This document shows positions 32,065-41,601 of a stretch of DNA of 64,000 bases, in pieces. The stretch is from DATBLE01 sp963764565 (GTDB lineage: Bacteria; Actinomycetota; Thermoleophilia; Gaiellales; Gaiellaceae): contig CAVXTD010000022.1 of the NCBI GenBank assembly GCA_963764565.1, positions 1-64,000 of the forward strand. The letters are read 5' to 3'. How positions within the stretch are numbered: the stretch's first letter is position 1; the number at the start of each line of letters is the position of its first letter. A model generated the notes under the pieces. That model saw only the letters and a program-made list of their open reading frames with translations, was not told where the DNA came from and made no database searches. Both the position numbers and the translations under genes were made by a program.

Positions 32065-32301
32065 ATGGCCGAGCCAGCACAGCGCCGCCGGCCGCGCGTC
32101 GAGGCTTCTCCGATCGATCCGGCTGCGGCCAACCGCGCCTACCACTTCTACCGCGCGAAGCGCCATGCGAGGGTCGAGCACCGGCGCGCGACCCGCAGGG
32201 CGCAGCTTCGCTTCTGGGCCGTCCTGGGCCTCCTGCTCCTTGCCTGTCTGGTCGTCGCGGTCACGGTCTGGACCGAGATCGCCCGGATCTTCGGCATTTG
32301 A
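32065..32301 (+). CDS. Small single-pass membrane protein
   Basis: A 78-residue protein: basic N-terminal half (AEPAQRRRPRVEASPIDPAA, YHFYRAKRHARVEHRRATRR) and one transmembrane helix near the end (FWAVLGLLLLACLVVAVTVW). It resembles small anchored actinobacterial proteins of unknown function. Start ATG 32065; it is divergent from the GDPD gene with about 120 bases between them, which hold both promoters. Confidence 0.6.
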   Translation: MAEPAQRRRPRVEASPIDPAAANRAYHFYRAKRHARVEHRRATRRAQLRFWAVLGLLLLACLVVAVTVWTEIARIFGI

Positions 32302-32402
32302 AAGGCTCGGCACGGCGGCATCAGGCAGCCTGAGCCGAGTAGCCCTGCCCCGCTGATCGGATGAAGATGCCGACGTCGGCGAAGATGCCCATACTTCCGG
32401 CA

Positions 32403-32915
32403 ATGGAAACCCCTGACCTCTTCGACTTCGACGAGCCGGAGCTCGACGAGCCGGAGGCACGGCGCCCGGTCCCGGTTCGCCGCCCGCCGCCGCAGGTGCG
32501 GCCGGCGGCCGGAATCTGGAGTGCGGGCGAGCGGATCTCCTGGATCGCGGGCCTGGTGCTGATGCTCTCCTCGTTCATGTCCTGGTATGCGGGGACGTCG
32601 ATCGAGGGGCCGACCCTGGCCGTCACCGGATGGCACACCGGCGCGATCGGGAAGGCGGTGTTCTTCATCGGGCTGGCCGTCGTCGCGCTGGCAGTCCTCC
32701 GCGAGGCGGGTGTCGAGTTGCCGCCCAACGTGCCCGAGAGCCTGGTCATCGTCGCGCTCGGGTCGCTCGGCACAGTCCTCGTTCTGATCCGGTTGATCTC
32801 CATCCCGGACACGTTCGCGGGAACGAGCGGCCGCTCGATCGGGATCTGGATTGCGCTGCTCTCCGGCCTCGCCGTGATCGTCGCCGGGATGCTGAGAGCC
32901 GGCGAGGAGCTCTGA
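32403..32915 (+). CDS. Four-helix membrane protein
   Basis: A protein of 170 residues. The N-terminus is acidic and proline-rich (METPDLFDFDEPELDEPEAR). Four hydrophobic helices follow, starting at ISWIAGLVLMLSSFMSWYAG and ending at IGIWIALLSGLAVIVAGMLR. It looks like the small conserved membrane proteins common in Thermoleophilia-type genomes, with no known role. ATG 32403 is the first Met that keeps the acidic N-terminus. It lies 101 bases after the previous small membrane protein gene on the same strand. Confidence 0.65.
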   Translation: METPDLFDFDEPELDEPEARRPVPVRRPPPQVRPAAGIWSAGERISWIAGLVLMLSSFMSWYAGTSIEGPTLAVTGWHTGAIGKAVFFIGLAVVALAVLREAGVELPPNVPESLVIVALGSLGTVLVLIRLISIPDTFAGTSGRSIGIWIALLSGLAVIVAGMLRAGEEL

Positions 32916-32930
32916 CCGTCGGACGTGCGT

Positions 32931-33167
32931 CTACCGGGTGACGGTGACCGTGACCGTCACGGCTGCCGGCGGCAGACTAAGCGGTCTCAGGGTGCGAACC
33001 GAGGTCTGCGTCCGGGCCGGGGACGGATTGCCGTCGTCCAGCGACTTGCCGAGCGCGAGCCCGACGCCGAAGACCACTGCGAGGCCGGCACACAGCAGCA
33101 AGAACCGGAGCCCCGTCCGGCGCTTGCGTGGACGCCGGCTGCGCCTCTGTGACGGCGGCGTGCTCAG
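32931..33167 (-). CDS. Small anchored protein with possible CTG start
   Basis: A minus-strand frame reads STPPSQRRSRRPRKRRTGLR, a hydrophobic helix FLLLCAGLAVVFGVGLALGK, then a polar tail PSPARTQTSVRTLRPL and AVTVTVTVTR before TAG 32931-32933. The codon pattern is coding-like, but no ATG, GTG or TTG lies before the helix. The most likely start is a CTG at 33165-33167, which overlaps the TGA of the upstream gene as CTGA, exactly as GTGA overlaps do elsewhere in this window. A misread GTG or ATG is equally possible. Confidence 0.4.
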   Translation of the reverse strand: MSTPPSQRRSRRPRKRRTGLRFLLLCAGLAVVFGVGLALGKSLDDGNPSPARTQTSVRTLRPLSLPPAAVTVTVTVTR

Positions 33168-33478
33168 GGCTGGTAGTCCTGCGCGCCCCGCGCATAGAAG
33201 TGGAACGCCGCGTCAGTTGCGGCAGTCATGCCCGACAGCCACAGTGACGAGGGAGGCAGATCGGCCAGCGCGTCGCCGGCCCACGACTCCGCTCGACGGT
33301 ATTCGGCGAAGAGCTCGCTCAGTGTGAAGACGGTCCCGATGCGCCGCCGCAGCTGCTCGACGACCGCGTCGACCTGAGCGTGCAGCTGCCGGTAGCGCGC
33401 TGCGTTCGCCCGTTCGCATTCGATTCGGCGATGCCCTTCGGCCCACTCCTGGCGGGCAAGCTCGAGGGCGGTCAACAC
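33164..33478 (-). CDS. Small helical protein of unknown function
   Basis: A 104-residue, mostly helical protein: LTALELARQEWAEGHRRIEC, YRQLHAQVDAVVEQLRRRIG, FTLSELFAEYRRAESWAGDA and a C-terminal GMTAATDAAFHFYARGAQDY. I do not recognise a named family; the pattern suggests a coiled-coil or helix bundle. The start is GTG 33478. It lies 10 bases downstream of the DUF501 gene on the same strand, so it is probably in the same operon. Confidence 0.65.
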   Translation of the reverse strand: MLTALELARQEWAEGHRRIECERANAARYRQLHAQVDAVVEQLRRRIGTVFTLSELFAEYRRAESWAGDALADLPPSSLWLSGMTAATDAAFHFYARGAQDYQP

Positions 33479-33488
33479 AGGCTCGATG

Positions 33489-33986
33489 TTAGCCCGCGCT
33501 ACAGCAGCTCTCCGCCGGCCAGAGCGGGCCGACCTCGGCGAGGATGCGTTCGCCGAGGAGATATCCGGGCCGCGCGAGCGCGTAGGCGACGTGCGCGTGG
33601 AGACACTTGAGGCTTCCTCCTCCGCGCGAGCCGCCGATGCCGAGAGCGAGCGAGGCGCCGCCGTCGGCGCCTTCGAGTCCGTCGGCGAGCCGGCGGCGAA
33701 GCTCCCGCTGCTCGATCGTCGTGCGCTCCAGGCTGCGGCTCAGCTCGGAGTCGCCCGCTGCCGCGAGGCTCCAGCGCTCGACCCCGCCGGCCGCCTCGAT
33801 CCGGGAGACGGCGGCGACGAGGTGTGGGCAGGTGAGGTAGAACGTCGTCGGAAACGGCTCGCCGGAGGCATCGTAGGGCTCCTGCTCGGTCACCGCCGGA
33901 CGGCCGAACGGACAGCGGACAACGGCTCGGCGAAAGGCGCGCGGTGGGCGCCCCAGCTGTCTGGCGACAACGGAGAGGTCGTCCAC
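33489..33986 (-). CDS. DUF501 family protein
   Basis: A 165-residue protein. DUF501 features are clear: DDLSVVARQLGRPPRAFRRA, RCPFGRPAVTEQEPYDASGE, PFPTTFYLTCPHLVAAVSRI and LKCLHAHVAYALARPGYLLG (with the C and H residues). The family is found almost only in actinobacteria next to FtsB/DivIC-like and eno genes, as here. The function is unknown. GTG 33986 matches the usual N-terminus. It is divergent from the FtsB-like gene with only 13 bases between start codons. Confidence 0.9.
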   Translation of the reverse strand: MDDLSVVARQLGRPPRAFRRAVVRCPFGRPAVTEQEPYDASGEPFPTTFYLTCPHLVAAVSRIEAAGGVERWSLAAAGDSELSRSLERTTIEQRELRRRLADGLEGADGGASLALGIGGSRGGGSLKCLHAHVAYALARPGYLLGERILAEVGPLWPAESCCSAG

Positions 33987-33999
33987 GGAGCGATCCTAG

Positions 34000-34374
34000 A
34001 TGACCCCGCACAGGAGGAGTCGGCCCCCCACGGGGCGAAACGGGTTGCCCGTGCCCCGTCCACGAGACTCCCGCCGCCGGCGCGGCCGCAAGCTGACCCG
34101 CTGGGTCGCGATCGGCGTCGCCGTCCTGCTCGGCCTCCTCTACTACCGGCCCACCCACGCGTATCTCGACACAAAGCGGACGCTCGGGGCGCGGACTGCC
34201 GAAGTACGGGTCCTGGAGACTCGCAAGCGGCAGCTCGAGGCGCGGCTCACCGAGATCCAGAGCGGCGCGACCCTCGTCCGGGGAGCGCGCCGGCTCGGTC
34301 TGGTCAAGCCCGGGGAGCGCCTGTTCATCGTGCGAGGCATCCCGGAGTGGCGCCGCGCCAACGCTCGCCGCTGA
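34000..34374 (+). CDS. FtsB/DivIC-like septum formation initiator
   Basis: A protein of 124 residues. It has a basic cytoplasmic N-terminus, one transmembrane helix (LTRWVAIGVAVLLGLLYYRP) and an extracytoplasmic coiled-coil (TKRTLGARTAEVRVLETRKR, QLEARLTEIQSGATLVRGAR). The LGLVKPGERLFIVRGIP ending is that of the FtsB/DivIC family. It should take part in assembly of the division site with FtsL and FtsQ. ATG 34000 leaves 13 bases to DUF501; a GTG at 34051 is also possible. Confidence 0.82.
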   Translation: MTPHRRSRPPTGRNGLPVPRPRDSRRRRGRKLTRWVAIGVAVLLGLLYYRPTHAYLDTKRTLGARTAEVRVLETRKRQLEARLTEIQSGATLVRGARRLGLVKPGERLFIVRGIPEWRRANARR

Positions 34375-34400
34375 CGCTCGCCGCTTGCGCGCGCTCGCTT

Positions 34401-34429
34401 CATGGGGGGAACGGCCGGTTCCCCCCATG
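34401..34429 (+). terminator. Strong 12-bp hairpin after the FtsB-like gene
   Basis: CATGGGGGGAAC and GTTCCCCCCATG pair perfectly around GGCCG, 26 bases after the stop. It belongs to the GGAAC-type palindromes also seen after rpoD and prs. A partial copy of the same sequence lies at 36020-36039 in inverted orientation. Confidence 0.75.
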
Positions 34430-34863
34430 TTCCCCCCTCCCTAACCGTCGTGCTCGCGGCGAGCGGTCGTGTGCCGCGCCCGCCGTGTCGGTCGCGGCGG
34501 CGATGTCTGCATCCACTTGCCGAGCTTCCCGCTGTCGGCGCAATTCAGACCAGCCTTTCTTTGCCGTCGCCACGAGTCCGCAGAGCGTCTTCATGGGCTC
34601 CACCGCGAGCGCCAGGTACTCCAGGCGCTTAACCCCACATTGGCTTGAAGGGTCAAGGTGAGGAGGCTGTAGCATCTAGCACTATGCTGACGCGGCTGTC
34701 CCCGACCGGTGGTTGGCGCGCTCGTGCTTGCCGCCGTGGTTTGCTCTACGGCCTCGGGCGGCGGCGGGGTGGAGAAGGTGCAGGTCGGCGTGGGGCGGAA
34801 AGCTACCGGGTGCTCGCCACACTCGGGCCGTTCAAGGCAACGAGTCCTGCGGTCGTACGCTAG
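34430..34863. other. Intergenic stretch without a recognisable gene
   Basis: No frame in these 430 bases resembles a known family. A minus-strand frame (about 34400-34675) reads VKRLEYLALAVEPMKTLCGL and could be a remnant, but I cannot assign it. The promoter of the secreted protein at 34864 should lie near its right end. Confidence 0.4.
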
Positions 34864-35694
34864 ATGAGAAGGAGCCTCACGCTCTCGCTGGCGGTCGCGA
34901 TCGTCCTCGTCGCCGCCGGGGCGACGCCAGCTCTCGGCAGGAGCCGCGCGCCGAGTGCGCCAGTCCGCTGCTGCTTCAGGGTCTCGATCGACGTGCAGGG
35001 GTCGTACAGAGACGAGTACCAGGGTACGGCGTCGAGCCAGTGGAAGGGCTCGGCGAGCGGTAGATGGGACTGGACCACCCGCTTCGTGGCGGCGTATACC
35101 GGCAAAGGTGTCGCCGTCGTGGGCGACTTCGCGATGGCGCAAGCGGGCTCGTCGAGCCGCTCCGAGTACGACATCATCTTGAACAAGCCGCTGCCGCCCA
35201 AGCACAAGAGCTGCGGCGGTGGGAAGGAAAGTTCGGCGCGAGTCGGAAGCGACAACTTCCAGCGGGTCGCGTCGCGCGGCTCGCTCATCCATGCTGCTCG
35301 CAACGTGGGCGGCTACGACCGGGCGCTGATCGTCGATACACCGCACAGAATCTCTTTCGCCTGCTCCTTCCTCGGAGAGAACGTACTCGAGAGCGTCGAC
35401 ACATACGCGGTCAAGGCGCCGAGCGTGGAGAATTTCCTCGGCGGGAAGAGCTTCCAGCGGAGCTGCTGGCGCAGCACGACCGCGAACCTGCCCAATCCCT
35501 TCCCACACACGGTGACCACAAGCGTGCTCCTCGGAATCAAGTTCACCTACTTCCGCAAAGACCAGCTAAAGCAGAACCAACAGACGCTGAGCAAACTCAA
35601 CGGCAAGGTAATTTCGGATCCGCAAATTCTCAGTCGGGCCGAGGACGACCAGTCCAACAAAGGCGATCCTGCCAACGGGTCTCGCTGCTTCTGA
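34864..35694 (+). CDS. Secreted protein of unknown function
   Basis: A 276-residue protein. Signal peptide (MRRSLTLSLAVAIVLVAAGA, cleaved after TPALG). The mature part is polar with a few cysteines (APVRCCFRVSIDVQGSYRDE, KHKSCGGGKESSARVG, SFQRSCWRSTTA) that could form disulfides. The segments YDIILNKPLPP and NPFPHTVTTSVLLGIKFTYF look beta-rich. I recognise no family. Composition is a little less GC-rich than its neighbours, and related palindromes lie on both sides, so it may be a newcomer. Confidence 0.6.
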   Translation: MRRSLTLSLAVAIVLVAAGATPALGRSRAPSAPVRCCFRVSIDVQGSYRDEYQGTASSQWKGSASGRWDWTTRFVAAYTGKGVAVVGDFAMAQAGSSSRSEYDIILNKPLPPKHKSCGGGKESSARVGSDNFQRVASRGSLIHAARNVGGYDRALIVDTPHRISFACSFLGENVLESVDTYAVKAPSVENFLGGKSFQRSCWRSTTANLPNPFPHTVTTSVLLGIKFTYFRKDQLKQNQQTLSKLNGKVISDPQILSRAEDDQSNKGDPANGSRCF

Positions 35695-36019
35695 CCCGCG
35701 CCTCAGCCGCTCAGACTCGATTCAAACGCCTCGGTTGGAACAGACGACAGGGCTCCAGTAGCTGTCGCACTTCCCGTCAAAGAGCGATACCGGTATGGGT
35801 CTCCCGCTAACGGCCGTCAGGTCTTTGCAGCGGGGCCAGACCAGGCGGCGCCGTAACTCTATGTGCTGGACGGGACGCGTGAACCGAACATTGGACGTAC
35901 CCATCGCGTACCCACCCACGCAGCGAGCAGGTGCGAGCCCGTCCAAGCCCGCTCACTCAGTTTCGCTCAACGATGCGCGGTAGCCGGGTGCTCACGAGCC
36001 CTTCCGAACTCGTGGGCAC
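35695..36019. other. Intergenic stretch without a recognisable gene
   Basis: No supported gene on either strand. A 74-residue minus frame (35722-35946) has no family resemblance and no ribosome site. The right end holds the partial palindrome at 36020 and the pyk terminator. Confidence 0.4.
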
Positions 36020-36039
36020 AACCGGCCGTTTCCCCCATG
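36020..36039 (-). repeat. Partial inverted copy of the 34401 palindrome
   Basis: AACCGGCCGTTTCCCCCATG matches the reverse complement of the 3' part of the palindrome at 34401-34429 with one mismatch. Its other arm is missing, so it can no longer form the hairpin. Confidence 0.6.
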
Positions 36040-36049
36040 AGAGCGCAGC

Positions 36050-36070
36050 CCGCGACCCGAAGGGTCGCGG
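36050..36070 (-). terminator. Hairpin after pyk
   Basis: CCGCGACCC and GGGTCGCGG pair perfectly around GAA and touch the pyk stop codon at 36071. No U-run follows. Confidence 0.65.
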
Positions 36071-37483
36071 CTAAGCGACGTCGACGCGGATCACGTTCGT
36101 CGAGCCCGGGATGTTCACCGACGTGCCGGCGGTGATCACGATGCGGTCTCCGGCATCGATCAGGCCGGCGTCCCGCGCAGCGTCGACCGAACTCGTCCAC
36201 AGACTCTCGACGTCCGCGGCCTCGGGCAGCAGCAACGGGATCACCCCCCACTCGAGCGCCATCTGCTGCTCCGCATACTTGTTGTGCGTGAGGCCGATGA
36301 TCGGCCGGCGGGGACGCAGGCGTGCGACCGCAGAAGCGGTGCGGCCCGTGGCGGTGGGGACGAGAATCGCCTTCGCGCCGAGGGCCTCGGCGAGATCGCA
36401 GGCGGCATTCGACATCGCGCGCCCCACTCCCGGGTTCTCGCCCGGATCGGGCATCTGGTGCCGGTAGCCCAGGCTCGGCTCGACGGCGCGCGCGATCCGG
36501 TCCATGTAGGCGACCGCCTCGATCGGATACGAACCGACCGCCGTCTCCCCGGAGAGCATCAGCGCGGACGATCCGTCGAGCACGGCGTTGGCGACGTCGC
36601 TTGCCTCCGCACGGGTCGGCTCGGCCCGGTGAATCATCGTCTCGAGCATCTGGGTTGCTGTGATCACCGGCTTTCCCCGCTCGAGCGACTGCTGGATGAT
36701 CCGCTTCTGGAGCAGCGGGACGGCCGCGACGCCGATCTCGACCCCGAGGTCTCCGCGGGCGACCATGATCGCGTCGGTCTCCGCGAGGATCTCCCCGAGC
36801 ACCTCGACCGCCTCGGCCTTCTCGATCTTCGCGATCACCTCGGCATGCGAGCCTGCATCCTCGATCAGCCTGCGCAGGTCGACGACATCCTTCGCCGAGC
36901 GGACGAACGAGAGCGCCACGTAGTCGACGCCGAGCGAAAGGGCCAGCTCCAGGTCGCCCAGGTCCTTGGGAGTCAACGAGGGGATCGGGAGAGGCACGCC
37001 GGGGAGGTTCACGCCCTTGTGCGAGCCGACGGTGCCGCCGACCATGACCGTGCAACGGGCGCGACCGCTGTCCACCTCCTCGACCCGAAGCCGGACGAGC
37101 CCGTCGTCGATCAACACCTCGTTCCCGGCAGCGAGCACCTCGCCGATCACCGCCGGCGAGACGGGAAGATCGCCGTCGCGCGCGCTCTCCTCCGCCGCGA
37201 CGACCACCTCGTCCCCGGCGGTCAGGGTTCTCGGCGCCGGGAGGTCGCCGACACGCAGCTTCGGCCCCTGGAGATCGGCGACCAGGGCGAACGGACGGGC
37301 CGCGTCGTCAGCGGCGCCACGGATCAGGTCGGCCCAGACTCGATGCTGGTCGTGTGTGCCGTGCGAGAAGTTCAGCCTGGCAGCGTCGATGCCGGCGGCC
37401 ACGAGAGCGGCGAGCTGCTGTGGAGAGCTACTGGCCGGCCCGATCGTCGCAAGGATCTTCGTCCTCCTCGGGGTCCCGGCCAC
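36071..37483 (-). CDS. pyk: Pyruvate kinase
   Basis: A 470-residue enzyme of standard length. It converts phosphoenolpyruvate and ADP to pyruvate and ATP, the last step of glycolysis. Visible motifs: TKILATIGPASSSPQQLAAL, LNFSHGTHDQHRVWADLIRG, VIAKIEKAEAVEVLGEILAE (catalytic Lys), MVARGDLGVEIGVAAVPLLQ, ITATQMLETMIHRAEPTRAE and the C-terminal regulatory domain ending NVIRVDVA. Start GTG 37483. It lies 26 bases downstream of eno on the same strand, so the last two steps of glycolysis are in one transcript. Confidence 0.97.
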   Translation of the reverse strand: MAGTPRRTKILATIGPASSSPQQLAALVAAGIDAARLNFSHGTHDQHRVWADLIRGAADDAARPFALVADLQGPKLRVGDLPAPRTLTAGDEVVVAAEESARDGDLPVSPAVIGEVLAAGNEVLIDDGLVRLRVEEVDSGRARCTVMVGGTVGSHKGVNLPGVPLPIPSLTPKDLGDLELALSLGVDYVALSFVRSAKDVVDLRRLIEDAGSHAEVIAKIEKAEAVEVLGEILAETDAIMVARGDLGVEIGVAAVPLLQKRIIQQSLERGKPVITATQMLETMIHRAEPTRAEASDVANAVLDGSSALMLSGETAVGSYPIEAVAYMDRIARAVEPSLGYRHQMPDPGENPGVGRAMSNAACDLAEALGAKAILVPTATGRTASAVARLRPRRPIIGLTHNKYAEQQMALEWGVIPLLLPEAADVESLWTSSVDAARDAGLIDAGDRIVITAGTSVNIPGSTNVIRVDVA

Positions 37484-37509
37484 GAGCCCAAGCGTAGCGA
37501 TGCAGCTGG

Positions 37510-39574
<2,065 letters not shown>

Positions 39575-39578
<4 letters not shown>

Positions 39579-40591
39579 CCAGTGGTCGTTGCCGACGTGG
39601 TGGTGGCCGACGTGGTCGTCGGTGCCGGCGCGAGGCCCGTCGCGTACGACGTCTTCGACGCGTACTCCTTCTTCACGTCGGCGAGCCACTTGTCGAGAGC
39701 GTCGGTCCGCTTCTGCTGGAGCAGCTGCTGCTGGATCGCCGCCTTGGCCTTCGCGAAGGGCGTCCCCTGCCGCGGCTTCGTCGTCGCGTCGGCCTTGATG
39801 ATGTGCCAGCCGAACTGGGTCTTGACCGGCTTCGAGATCTCGCCGGTCTTGAGCTCGAACGCGACCTTGTCGAACTCGGGGACGGTCTGCCCCTTGGAGA
39901 TGGTCAGCTGGCCGCCCTGGGCCTTCGAGCCCGGGTCCTCCGAGTACTTCTTCGCGAGGGCGGCGAAGCTGGCGCCTCCCTTCAGCTGGGCGTAGAGCTT
40001 GTCGGCGAGCTTCTTGTCCTTGACGAGGATGTGGCTGACGACACGTGTCTGCGGCGTCGTGTACTGAACCGTGTGGCTGTCGTAGTACGCCTTCGCCTCA
40101 GCCTCGGTCACCTTCGCATCGGCGGTGACCTTCTTGTAGACCGCGTCCGAGACGAGGTTGGCACGGATGTCCGAGTGCACCTCGGCGTCGGTGACGCACT
40201 GCTTCTTCAACTCCGCCAGGTACTTCTTCTGGTCGCCCTTGAAGTACTGCTTCTTCAGGCTCGTGAGCTGATCCTCGACCTGTTTGTCGGACACGGTCAC
40301 GCCGAGGTCGGATGCCTTCTGCGCCAGCTGGATGCGCTGGACGAGGCTCTGGAGGATCTGCGACTGGATCGCCTGGTATTCGGGCGAGCCGGCTTTCGGG
40401 AAGGCGCGCTTCTGGAGGTCGTAGCTGCATTTCGCCTCGCCTACTCGGCGGTCCAGGGTGGTGCGCGTAATGTGCTCGCCGCCGACGACGGCCGCGTCGG
40501 CCTTCGCGAGGGAGGCACCCCCACCGCCGCCGCACGAGGCGGCGAGCAGCGCAAGCGGGAGCGCGAGGAAGAACAAAGAGAGGCGCCTCAT
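39575..40591 (-). CDS. SurA/PrsA-like peptidyl-prolyl isomerase lipoprotein
   Basis: A 338-residue protein with a lipoprotein signal peptide (RRLSLFFLALPLALLAASC, lipobox LAAS-C). A SurA N-terminal helical domain follows (QSQILQSLVQRIQLAQKASD). The parvulin domain runs from TTPQTRVVSHILVKDKKLAD to SEDPGSKAQGGQLTISKGQT and GEISKPVKTQFGWHIIKADA. A Thr/Ser-rich tail closes the protein. It should help fold secreted proteins at the outer face of the membrane. A second copy lies 27 bases upstream. Confidence 0.9.
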
Positions 40592-40617
40592 CGGCCGCCC
40601 AGCGTAGCAGCGGGGAC

Positions 40618-41598
40618 TCAGGACCCGCCCGTGGGTGCAAAGCCGTCGGCGTAGGCGGTCCTCGGCGCGAACTCCTCTCGTACGGAGGCAAGCCAGCGCT
40701 GGAAGGTCCGGTCGCGGCGCTGCGCCAGAAGCTTGCGGCGGATCGCTTCCCGCACGAGCGCAAACGGCGTCGTCTTGCGTGGGCGGGTGGTCGCGACCGC
40801 CTGGACGAGCTCCCAGCCCGACTGCGTGTGGAAGGGGGGCGAGACCGCGCCGGTTGCGAGCGAGAACGCGACGCGGTCGAGCGCGGGCGCCGTCCGGCCC
40901 AAGACGAGGGTGAGCAGCCCACCCTGACCGCGCGTCTTCGTGTCGCGCGAGTAGCGGCGGGCCTGTCCGGCGAACGAGGCTCCGGCCTCGAGCCCGGCTA
41001 CCACCCGGCGGGCGGCGGCATTCGTGCTGACGAGGATGTGCCGGACGACGCGCGTCGGTGGTGTCGAATAGGCGTCGACGTGGGTTTCGTAGTACTGCTT
41101 CGCGGCCTGGGTGGTGACTGACACGTCCGCGGTCACGGCCTGGTAGACGGCCGCCGAGAGCAGTTCCGCCCGCACCGCCGAACGAACGTCCGCGTCGGTC
41201 ATTCCCTCTTCCCGCAGCCTCGCCCGGTAGAGGGCGTTGTCACCACCGAAGGCATCCTGCTTCAACTGTTGGAGCCGGGCATCGACGGCGCCGTTGTCGA
41301 TCTCCACGCCCAGGCCCGGCGCCTTCTGCTCGAGCTGTGCCCGCTCGACGAGCAGCCGCACCGCCACCGTCTTCAGATCGCCGTACGCTCGGGTGCCCTC
41401 GGCCGGAAACGCCTGCTTCCGACTTCGATACGAATTGCGGGCCTGGGCGATGAGCGCCTCGAAATCCGCCCGCGTGATCGTCCGGTCGCCGACGACCGCG
41501 ATCGCCGATCGGGGCACGGAGAGGGCGTCGTTCCCACAGGCCGCCGCCAGCGGCAAGGCGAGCGCGAGCGGGGCGAGGAGCAGCTTGACCGATTTCAT
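40618..41598 (-). CDS. Second SurA-like peptidyl-prolyl isomerase lipoprotein
   Basis: A 326-residue protein with a lipobox (KLLLAPLALALPLAAAC). The SurA N-terminal domain has ITRADFEALIAQARNSYRSR. The parvulin domain has TPPTRVVRHILVSTNAAARR, RYSRDTKTRGQGGLLTLVLG and SPPFHTQSGWELVQAVATTR. It is similar in layout to the downstream protein at 39575, which suggests an old tandem duplication, but divergence is large. ATG 41598 lies three bases after the mfd stop. Confidence 0.9.
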   Translation of the reverse strand: MKSVKLLLAPLALALPLAAACGNDALSVPRSAIAVVGDRTITRADFEALIAQARNSYRSRKQAFPAEGTRAYGDLKTVAVRLLVERAQLEQKAPGLGVEIDNGAVDARLQQLKQDAFGGDNALYRARLREEGMTDADVRSAVRAELLSAAVYQAVTADVSVTTQAAKQYYETHVDAYSTPPTRVVRHILVSTNAAARRVVAGLEAGASFAGQARRYSRDTKTRGQGGLLTLVLGRTAPALDRVAFSLATGAVSPPFHTQSGWELVQAVATTRPRKTTPFALVREAIRRKLLAQRRDRTFQRWLASVREEFAPRTAYADGFAPTGGS

Positions 41599-41601
41599 CG
41601 T

